DNA of 5,836 nt from Neisseriaceae bacterium (lineage in GTDB: Bacteria; Pseudomonadota; Gammaproteobacteria; Burkholderiales; Neisseriaceae). A model generated the notes under the pieces. That model was not told the origin of the DNA. It saw only the letters and a program-made list of their open reading frames with translations, and ran no database searches. Below, piece after piece: positions 1 through 5,046 of this stretch. The stretch spans positions 1 through 5,836 of the forward strand of contig JASLBZ010000002.1 of the NCBI GenBank assembly GCA_030146285.1, in the 5' to 3' direction. The translations under genes were made by a program, and so were the position numbers. Numbering within the stretch: position 1 is the stretch's first letter; each line of letters opens with the position of its first letter.

Positions 1-54
1 GAGTGCATCGACATGATGGCTGATGCTGTCGCAGCAGAAGAAACCACTTATTAA
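1..54 (+). CDS. C-terminal end of an unidentified protein (partial)
   Basis: Frame 1 is open from the window edge to a TAA at 52-54 and encodes 17 residues (ECIDMMADAVAAEETTY). The other two plus-strand frames close within 21 bases. The call rests on this open frame together with the strong terminator that begins 17 bases after the stop. The tail looks like an amphipathic helix ending in an acidic, polar tip, as in many soluble enzymes. That is too little to name a family, and no function is proposed. Confidence 0.6.
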   Translation, partial: ECIDMMADAVAAEETTY

Positions 55-71
55 ACCAAGAGCTCGTTAAC

Positions 72-99
72 AAAAAGCTGCTGATATAGCAGCTTTTTT
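72..99 (+). terminator. Rho-independent terminator of the upstream gene
   Basis: An 11-bp perfect stem (72-82 with 88-98) encloses a 5-base loop (GATAT). The core is AGCTGCT/AGCAGCT, and the right arm runs into six T (94-99). It lies 17 bases after the stop codon of the partial upstream gene. The A-run on the left arm mirrors the T-run, so it could also work in the other direction. It contains no Neisseria-type DNA uptake sequence. Confidence 0.88.
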
Positions 100-240
100 G
101 TGTTTAAAAGTTAAGTTTTATTTGCTTTATTGGACTTAATCACAATACTCAGTAAAACGGTAGCAGAATTAATTTATATGCCGTTAAGTTTGCCAATAAA
201 TTCCAATACTTATTGAGTGTAATAGTCGTTTAATCTGTTA

Positions 241-269
241 TTGACGAATGCCCTCTATCAATATATATT
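241..269 (+). promoter_or_regulatory. Sigma-70 promoter of the MFS transporter gene
   Basis: A -35 box TTGACG (241-246) is followed after 17 bases by a -10 box TATATT (264-269). Each differs from consensus at one position and the spacing is optimal. Transcription should start near 276, giving a leader of about 45 bases before the ATG at 321. The surrounding sequence is very AT-rich, so chance -10 matches are common, but the well-spaced -35 makes this pair convincing. Confidence 0.65.
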
Positions 270-277
270 TTATATAT
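261..277. repeat. AT-only inverted repeat over the MFS promoter
   Basis: Arms ATATATA (261-267) and TATATAT (271-277) flank TTT, overlapping the -10 box and the expected transcription start. It could be an operator or simply an easily melted AT tract. The sequence is of low complexity, so the symmetry carries little weight alone. Confidence 0.4.
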
Positions 278-301
278 AAAACATTATTTCACATATAAAA
301 T

Positions 302-320
302 AAAAAAAGGGGGGTAGGGG
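302..320 (+). promoter_or_regulatory. Unusual purine-run ribosome binding site
   Basis: The bases before the ATG are A7 (302-308), G6 (309-314), TA, then G4 (317-320) touching the start codon. There is no AGGAGG core. The G6 run, six bases from the ATG, can pair with the CCUCC of 16S rRNA through one G:U wobble and is the likely Shine-Dalgarno element. The homopolymer runs are candidates for length variation that would change initiation strength. Confidence 0.5.
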
Positions 321-1556
321 ATGAAAGTAAATCGATGGTATGGTGTTATTGCTATGTTGGTATTGATCATTATTGCTTATATTGATCGGGTTAATATTTC
401 CGTTATGTTGGTGAATCCAGAGTTCCTAGATCACTTTAATTTAACGGGGAATCGAGCTGCACAAGGTAGCTTAATGACTTTGTTTTTGATTGGTTATGGT
501 CTTTCTGCAATGTTTTTAACACCATTTCTTGAAACATTTCTTGGCTATAAAAAAGGTTTATTTCTCAGCGTTTTTCTATGGGCTGGATTTACTGCTTTAT
601 CTCCATTAATGGGTTCAATTGCTGCGTTATTATTGACACGAGTTTTACTTGGTATTAGTGAGGGACCATTGTTCTCGTTAAAAACGATGTACATTAGTGA
701 TCACTTTGGCGCTGGTGAGTTAGGGAAGCCTAATGCAGTTAGTGCACTTGGTATTTCTTTTGGCTTGGTGATTGGGTTTCCTTTGGTAACCTTTTTGATG
801 AGTCATTTTGGTTGGGTCGAATCTTTTTATATTTTGGCCATATTGAATTTGTTGATTGGCTTGAGTTTGATTTATTTCTTTGTTCAACCTGCCAAGCATC
901 CAGTATTACAACGAAGTGGGCCTAAAACAAGACACAGTGTTTTGACGACATTTAAAGAAGCTTGGAAAACGCCATTATTGGGTTGGATTATTATTGTGGA
1001 AATTGCTACGTTAAGTTATTTATGGGGTTCAAGTTCCTGGCTACCTGCTTATTTAACCAGCGATAAAGGTTTCTCAATTAAGGCAATGGGCTTTATTTCA
1101 TCATTGCCATTTGTGGTTAGCATTTTCTCTAAATATTTAGGCGGGGTTATTTTGGATAAGATTACGCCAAAACAAGCGCCACTTATTTTTGCTTATGGTG
1201 GTTTGGCGACGGCATGTGGCATGTTAGGTGTTATGTTCAGTGAGAGTATGGGATATTTGGCTTTCTTTTTATTAACAGCGAATGCATGTTGGGGTTTACA
1301 AGGTGCTGCAATACCAACATTAATCCAATACCATGCTAAGGCCGAAAGTGTAGGTACTGCTTACGGTTTGATTAATGGTATTGGTAATGTATTTGCAGCA
1401 TTCATACCACTGATTATGGGGATGATTATGGTAAAGCAAGGTACGGTTTCTTCTGGATTCTCTGTATTGGTTATTTCTCAGTTGTTAACCGTTTTCGGTG
1501 GTGTTATGTTGTGGCAGCGAATGCGTGGTAATGTAAAACGTCTAAGTATGTGGTAA
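321..1556 (+). CDS. MFS transporter, probably ACS (anion:cation symporter) family
   Basis: A 411-residue inner-membrane permease with about 12 hydrophobic spans in two halves, joined by a polar loop at about residues 190-215. The ACS family typically carries organic anions such as hexuronates, glucarate or phthalate with protons, but the substrate cannot be read here. Signatures are Y20-I-D22-R23-V-N25 at the end of TM1, R107-xxx-G111-xx-E114-G115 (motif B) in TM4, W240-LPAYL in the second half, and a second-half motif A copy G275-xxx-D279-K280. The first-half motif A is degenerate, with ETFLGYKK at 71-78 where GxLxDRxGRR is expected. An in-frame TAG lies two codons before the ATG, which fixes this as the first ATG of the frame. 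The gene is monocistronic and convergent with gyrA. Sampled GC is about 38%, below gyrA at about 48%, which could reflect membrane-protein codon bias or acquisition. Confidence 0.9.
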   Translation: MKVNRWYGVIAMLVLIIIAYIDRVNISVMLVNPEFLDHFNLTGNRAAQGSLMTLFLIGYGLSAMFLTPFLETFLGYKKGLFLSVFLWAGFTALSPLMGSIAALLLTRVLLGISEGPLFSLKTMYISDHFGAGELGKPNAVSALGISFGLVIGFPLVTFLMSHFGWVESFYILAILNLLIGLSLIYFFVQPAKHPVLQRSGPKTRHSVLTTFKEAWKTPLLGWIIIVEIATLSYLWGSSSWLPAYLTSDKGFSIKAMGFISSLPFVVSIFSKYLGGVILDKITPKQAPLIFAYGGLATACGMLGVMFSESMGYLAFFLLTANACWGLQGAAIPTLIQYHAKAESVGTAYGLINGIGNVFAAFIPLIMGMIMVKQGTVSSGFSVLVISQLLTVFGGVMLWQRMRGNVKRLSMW

Positions 1557-1665
1557 TCAGTCATTGGTGTATATTAGTGAAAAGAGCAAGTTAAAGCGTA
1601 TTGTTAATTATTGAACTTTATTTAAATAGCAGTCGTTTTGTGGTTCTATCAATATTAAAGTGTAT

Positions 1666-1695
1666 AAAAAAGCCCTAAGATATTATCTTAGGGCT
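1666..1695 (-). terminator. Rho-independent terminator of gyrA
   Basis: A perfect 10-bp stem AGCCCTAAGA/TCTTAGGGCT (1671-1680 with 1686-1695) has a TATTA loop. Read on the minus strand it ends in six T (1671-1666), and it starts 17 bases after the gyrA stop. On the plus strand the following bases are TGGTTGTTT, so it is at best a weak terminator for the MFS gene. No other MFS terminator is visible in 1557-1665, so the hairpin may serve both convergent genes. Confidence 0.88.
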
Positions 1696-1712
1696 TGGTT
1701 GTTTACTGCGTA

Positions 1713-4487
1713 TTATTCCGGTACTGCTTCATTTTCTGAAGTGCTTTCTGGAGCAATATTATCGCTATCTACGTCGATCATGCCATCTTCACCTTCGCCA
1801 TCAAAGATTTCTTCTTCCTCGTCGGTTTCGGCAACGCGTTCTAGACAAACCAGTTTCTCGCCTTCGTCCAAGTTAATCAAACGTACGCCTTGAGCTGCAC
1901 GGCCTGTTTCACGAACTTGTTCAACTTTGGTGCGAATCAAGACACCGCCAGAAGTGATTAACATTAAGTCATCATTTTCTGCAACCAATGCTGCGCCAAC
2001 CAAGTCGCCATTGCGATCGCCTGTATCAATCGCAATCACGCCTTGCGTGCCACGGCTTGATAAGCGGTAATCGTTGGCTGGTGTGCGCTTACCGTAACCG
2101 TTTTCAGTTGCAGTTAAGATTAATTTATCGGCATCTTCTGTTTCAGAGCGTACCAATAGACTAATCACAAATGCGCCTTTGGCCAATTTCATGCCGCGAA
2201 CACCACTGGCATTTCGACCCATAGGGCGAACGCCTTTATTGCTCTTGCGAGCGCTGGTTTCTTCTTCGGCTTCTGATTCTGGTGCATCTTCGATGTCGAT
2301 TTCTTCAATATCGCCATCGTTGTCAATTTCAGCACTGTCGTCATGGAACTCACTAAAACGCACTGCTTTACCATTGTTTGAGAACAGCATGATTTCATGG
2401 TTGCCTGATGTTTTGGCAGCGCCAATCAAGCTATCGCCTTCTTTCAGGTTGATGGCAATAATGCCAGAAGCGCGAGGGCGAGAGAAGTCGATTAAAGGTG
2501 TTTTCTTAACCGTACCATTGGAGGTTGCCATGAATACGTATTCGTTTTCTAGGAATTCACGCACAGGTAAGATGGCACTGATTTTCTCGCCTTCTTGAAT
2601 TTCCAAGACATTGTTCACTGGACGGCCACGGCTGTTACGTCCGCCTTGTGGTAAGTTGTACACTTTAATCCAATGGCAGCGACCAAAGCTGGTGAAGCAC
2701 AATAAGTAGTCATGGGTATTGGCTACAAATAGGGTTTCGATAAAGTCTTCTTCTTTGGTTGCTGTGGCTTGTTTGCCACGGCCGCCGCGGCGTTGAGATT
2801 GATAATCTGTCGCTGGTTGGGCTTTGATATAGCCTGTATGCGTCAGTGTAACCACCATTTCTTGAGGCGGAATCAAATCTTCATCTGCAATGTCACCACC
2901 GAACAAGTTGATTTCTGAGCGACGCTCATCACCAAATTGGGTTTTAATGGCAATTAATTCATTGTGAATGATTTCATTAATGCGCTCTGGTTTGGCAAGA
3001 ATGTCCAGTAAGTCCAAGATGACAGACATAATATCTTTGTATTCATTGACAATTTTGTCTTGCTCTAAGCCGGTTAGGCGTTGTAAGCGCATGTCCAAAA
3101 TGGCTTGTGCTTGGACTTCACTTAGGATGTAACCATCCGCATGCAAGCCCATGTGCTCTGGTAGGCCATCAGGTTTGACCATGCTTAAATCTGTTTGCAC
3201 GCGGCTTAACATGTCTTCAACCAAGCCTGAACGCCATGGGCGAGCCAATAAAGCTGCTTTGGCTTCAGGAGGGGTTGCGCTGGCTTTAATCAGCGTAATA
3301 ATCTCATCGACATTAGATAGTGCAACAGCCAAGCCTTCTAATACATGACCACGCTCACGCGCTTTTTTCAGTTCAAATAAAGTCCTGCGTGTCACCACTT
3401 CTCGACGATGGCGCAAGAATTCACGTAGGATTTGCTTGATATTCAATAGGCGAGGTTGACCATCTACCAAGGCCACCATGTTGATGCCAAAGCTGTCTTG
3501 TAGCTGGGTCATTTTGTAAAGTTGATTCAAAATCACTTCAGCGTTTTCATTGCGTTTTAATTCAATGACCACACGCATACCTGATTTGTCAGACTCGTCG
3601 CGCAAATCAGAAATGCCTTCAATGGTTTTTTCACGAACCAATTCACCAATTTTTTCAACCAATTTGGCTTTGTTAACTTGGTAAGGGATTTCATCAATGA
3701 TGATGGCTTCGCGCTCATCGTTTTTGCCAATGGCTTCGATGTGGGTTTTGCCGCGCATAATCACGCGACCACGACCCGTACGGTAGCCATCACGCACGCC
3801 AGCAGTACCATAAATGGTAGCGCCAGTAGGAAAGTCAGGTGCAGGAATAAATTCGATTAGTTCATCAATGCTTAAATCTTCATTTTCAAGCAAAGCCACG
3901 CAAGCGTTAATCACTTCGCTTAAGTTGTGTGGTGGGATATTGGTTGCCATGCCCACGGCGATACCTGAGCTGCCGTTTACCAATAAAGTAGGAATACGAG
4001 CGGGCATAATCAACGGTTCATGTTCAGAGCCGTCGTAGTTCGGACCAAAATCGACGGTTTCTTTTTCAATGTCAGCCAACAGTTCATGAGCAATGCGGCT
4101 CATGCGGATTTCTGTGTAACGCATTGCGGCTGCGCTATCGCCGTCAATAGAACCAAAGTTACCTTGGCCATCAACCAGCATATAACGCATAGAGAAATTT
4201 TGTGCCATACGAACGATCGTATCGTATACAGCCGTGTCGCCATGAGGATGGTATTTACCGATTACGTCACCGACAATACGAGCCGATTTCTTATAAGCAC
4301 GGTTCCAGTCATTGTTTAACTCGTGCATTGCATAGAGGACACGACGGTGAACAGGTTTTAAGCCATCTCGAACATCGGGCAGTGCACGCCCAATAATTAC
4401 ACTCATCGCATAGTCTAGATAAGAACGACGCATTTCCTCTTCTAGGCTAATGGCGATGGTTTCTTTTGCAAAAATAGAATCGGTCAT
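1713..4487 (-). CDS. gyrA: DNA gyrase subunit A
   Basis: A 924-residue catalytic subunit of the A2B2 type II topoisomerase that introduces negative supercoils using ATP hydrolysed by GyrB. The breakage-reunion domain spans about 1-520. It contains the quinolone-pocket helix HPHGD-TAVYD (80-89) and the catalytic tyrosine Y124, preceded by R123, in AAMRYTEIR. The C-terminal DNA-wrapping beta-pinwheel follows, with the GyrA box QRRGGRG at 566-571 or so, and an acidic tail from about 888 to the end. An acidic insert at about 714-750 makes it longer than E. coli GyrA (875 aa); I recall the same kind of insert in Neisseria GyrA. The ATG at 4487 is chosen because MTDSIF...SLEEEMRRSYLDYAMS matches the family N-terminus. 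A TTG 15 codons upstream lies in the promoter -10 region. No clear Shine-Dalgarno precedes the ATG. The gene stands alone between its own promoter and terminator. Confidence 0.98.
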   Translation of the reverse strand: MTDSIFAKETIAISLEEEMRRSYLDYAMSVIIGRALPDVRDGLKPVHRRVLYAMHELNNDWNRAYKKSARIVGDVIGKYHPHGDTAVYDTIVRMAQNFSMRYMLVDGQGNFGSIDGDSAAAMRYTEIRMSRIAHELLADIEKETVDFGPNYDGSEHEPLIMPARIPTLLVNGSSGIAVGMATNIPPHNLSEVINACVALLENEDLSIDELIEFIPAPDFPTGATIYGTAGVRDGYRTGRGRVIMRGKTHIEAIGKNDEREAIIIDEIPYQVNKAKLVEKIGELVREKTIEGISDLRDESDKSGMRVVIELKRNENAEVILNQLYKMTQLQDSFGINMVALVDGQPRLLNIKQILREFLRHRREVVTRRTLFELKKARERGHVLEGLAVALSNVDEIITLIKASATPPEAKAALLARPWRSGLVEDMLSRVQTDLSMVKPDGLPEHMGLHADGYILSEVQAQAILDMRLQRLTGLEQDKIVNEYKDIMSVILDLLDILAKPERINEIIHNELIAIKTQFGDERRSEINLFGGDIADEDLIPPQEMVVTLTHTGYIKAQPATDYQSQRRGGRGKQATATKEEDFIETLFVANTHDYLLCFTSFGRCHWIKVYNLPQGGRNSRGRPVNNVLEIQEGEKISAILPVREFLENEYVFMATSNGTVKKTPLIDFSRPRASGIIAINLKEGDSLIGAAKTSGNHEIMLFSNNGKAVRFSEFHDDSAEIDNDGDIEEIDIEDAPESEAEEETSARKSNKGVRPMGRNASGVRGMKLAKGAFVISLLVRSETEDADKLILTATENGYGKRTPANDYRLSSRGTQGVIAIDTGDRNGDLVGAALVAENDDLMLITSGGVLIRTKVEQVRETGRAAQGVRLINLDEGEKLVCLERVAETDEEEEIFDGEGEDGMIDVDSDNIAPESTSENEAVPE

Positions 4488-4520
4488 CGTTGCGCGATCA
4501 TCAAATAAAAATAACACATT

Positions 4521-4529
4521 AGTATAGCA
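4521..4529 (-). promoter_or_regulatory. Extended -10 promoter of gyrA
   Basis: Minus-strand TGCTATACT (4529-4521) is an extended -10 element: TG, one base, then TATACT, one mismatch from TATAAT. No good -35 lies 16-18 bases upstream (TCTCAA or similar), which fits an extended -10 promoter. Transcription would begin near 4514, leaving a leader of about 27 bases before the ATG at 4487. This also rules out the TTG at 4532 as the start codon. Confidence 0.6.
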
Positions 4530-4538
4530 CAAAACACA

Positions 4539-4551
4539 CCTCTTTGAGAGG
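4539..4551. repeat. 13-bp palindrome upstream of the gyrA -10
   Basis: CCTCT and AGAGG arms flank three bases (plus strand CCTCTTTGAGAGG), covering the place where a -35 box would sit. A factor bound here would compete with, or contact, RNA polymerase at gyrA. The arms are short, so an operator role is inference. Confidence 0.35.
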
Positions 4552-4637
4552 CGAAGTTACTGATGTTTATTGAGGATGGTCTTTATTTCAAAATACAAAA
4601 TTCCTATGCCAGTAAAATAATGTTTGAATCGGTGTCG

Positions 4638-4655
4638 CTCATATTTTCTCATATT
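4638..4655 (+). repeat. Pair of CTCATATT direct repeats
   Basis: CTCATATT occurs at 4638-4645 and again at 4648-4655, exactly 10 bases apart (one helical turn), in the noncoding gyrA-earP spacer. Phased copies can be binding sites on one DNA face, but two 8-mers in AT-rich sequence may be chance. Confidence 0.3.
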
Positions 4656-4758
4656 GTCAAGTGGGTAAAATGGGTGAGATTTGAGCTTTTGTGAAACAAA
4701 TATGTCTGAGAATACTTTGAATTTTGCTTAAACCATTGATAGGTATTGCTTCTTTGGT

Positions 4759-4767
4759 TTATGCACA
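4759..4767 (+). promoter_or_regulatory. DnaA box, relaxed consensus
   Basis: TTATGCACA fits TTWTNCACA and differs from the strict TTATCCACA at one position. It points opposite to the three neighbouring boxes and lies five bases before the exact box at 4773. Confidence 0.5.
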
Positions 4768-4772
4768 AAAAC

Positions 4773-4781
4773 TGTGGATAA
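4773..4781 (-). promoter_or_regulatory. DnaA box, exact
   Basis: Plus-strand TGTGGATAA is the exact complement of TTATCCACA, the high-affinity DnaA site. Confidence 0.7.
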
Positions 4782-4784
4782 CTT

Positions 4785-4793
4785 TGTGGATGA
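4785..4793 (-). promoter_or_regulatory. DnaA box, one mismatch
   Basis: Plus-strand TGTGGATGA (TCATCCACA on the minus strand) has one mismatch to the strict box. It starts 12 bases after the exact box, in the same orientation, a close spacing suited to cooperative DnaA binding. A more degenerate TGTTGGAT follows at 4795. Confidence 0.55.
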
Positions 4794-4840
4794 GTGTTGG
4801 ATATGACAACTAAAGTGAGCAAAATCAACACTTACATAGT

Positions 4841-4900
4841 CATTGAATAAAAAATAAGCCAATATAAATAATGTTTATAAACAATGAGTTGTTAAAAATA
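4841..4900. other. AT-rich tract, possible unwinding element
   Basis: Only about 10 of 60 bases are G or C. It sits between the two groups of DnaA boxes and contains the 12-bp perfect palindrome TGTTTATAAACA (4872-4883). No gene or promoter is evident in it. The low melting stability fits a DNA-unwinding element, but the region as a whole is AT-rich. Confidence 0.4.
4872..4883. repeat. 12-bp perfect palindrome
   Basis: TGTTTATAAACA is fully self-complementary and lies in the most AT-rich part of the gyrA-earP spacer, over 120 bases from either promoter. It could bind a dimeric regulator or a nucleoid protein. No specific factor can be named. Confidence 0.35.
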
Positions 4901-4960
4901 ATACAGGTGGGTGTTCTTTTGCAACAAGGCAATATTTTGTGGGTTTTGAGGGGTTTGTTT

Positions 4961-4969
4961 TGTGGATAA
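4961..4969 (-). promoter_or_regulatory. DnaA box, exact, upstream of the earP promoter
   Basis: A second exact TGTGGATAA ends 16 bases before the earP -35 box (4986). It could be part of an origin-type cluster or let DnaA influence earP transcription directly. Confidence 0.65.
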
Positions 4970-4976
4970 ATGACTT

Positions 4977-4992
4977 TTGTCAAGGTTGACAA
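4977..4992. promoter_or_regulatory. 16-bp palindrome over the earP -35 (candidate operator)
   Basis: Perfect 7-bp arms TTGTCAA (4977-4983) and TTGACAA (4986-4992) are separated by GG. The right arm contains the whole -35 box of earP, so a dimeric protein bound here would block RNA polymerase. The left arm also spells TTGACA on the minus strand, but no -10 follows it there. No regulator is identified. Confidence 0.45.
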
Positions 4993-5014
4993 GCATTTTT
5001 TTTTACGCTATAGG
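4986..5014 (+). promoter_or_regulatory. Sigma-70 promoter of earP with T9 in the spacer
   Basis: A consensus -35 TTGACA (4986-4991) is followed by a 17-base spacer and the -10 TATAGG (5009-5014, four of six consensus positions). Transcription would start near 5021, leaving a leader of about 26 bases. Nine T (4996-5004) lie inside the spacer, so slippage would change the -35/-10 distance from its optimum. Confidence 0.65.
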
Positions 5015-5033
5015 CTATCTTAATTTGAAATTG

Positions 5034-5042
5034 AAGGCGGAG
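5034..5042 (+). promoter_or_regulatory. Ribosome binding site of earP
   Basis: AAGGCGGAG precedes the ATG at 5047. AAGG is nine bases and GGAG four bases from the start. An in-frame TGA at 5032-5034 overlaps its first base and leaves no other upstream start, which fixes the start codon. Confidence 0.65.
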
Positions 5043-5046
5043 CAAT

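Larger units (their letters stand above)
4759..4969. other. DnaA-box cluster with AT-rich core: candidate replication origin or DnaA-binding locus
   Basis: Within 211 noncoding bases lie two exact 9-mer DnaA boxes (4773-4781 and 4961-4969), one relaxed match to TTWTNCACA (4759-4767) and one single-mismatch box (4785-4793). A segment of about 83% AT (4841-4900) sits between the groups, resembling a DNA-unwinding element. Genes diverge on both sides, gyrA leftward and earP rightward. The whole 4561-4980 stretch is about 31% GC with roughly 87 G to 44 C on the plus strand. These are origin-like traits. Against this, no dnaA, dnaN or other usual origin neighbour is visible, and DnaA also regulates ordinary promoters. 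Confidence 0.45.

Noticed and set aside
321..1556. MFS gene as a recent horizontal acquisition
   Set aside because: Lower GC is common for membrane-protein genes in AT-rich genomes, and no integrase, repeat or insertion boundary flanks it.
2179..2598. Plus-strand open frame of 139 codons antisense to gyrA
   Set aside because: It is a mirror of the gyrA reading frame; the Ser-rich translation comes from the complement of acidic codons in gyrA, and no start signals are present.
4488..4532. Upstream TTG start giving a 939-residue GyrA
   Set aside because: The TTG overlaps the region of the -10 box, the extra residues do not resemble GyrA N-termini, and the ATG at 4487 fits the family.
4649..4831. 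Minus-strand open frame of 60 codons in the gyrA-earP spacer
   Set aside because: It begins at a GTG without a Shine-Dalgarno, has no recognisable protein character, and runs across three DnaA boxes, so the regulatory reading explains the sequence better.
4821..4834. IHF site supporting an origin
   Set aside because: AATCAA is present, but the TTR part of the consensus is mismatched.
4955..4983. Divergent minus-strand promoter using TTGACA at 4983-4978
   Set aside because: The -35 match arises from the palindrome, and the hexamer at 17 bases spacing (AAACAA) is not a -10.
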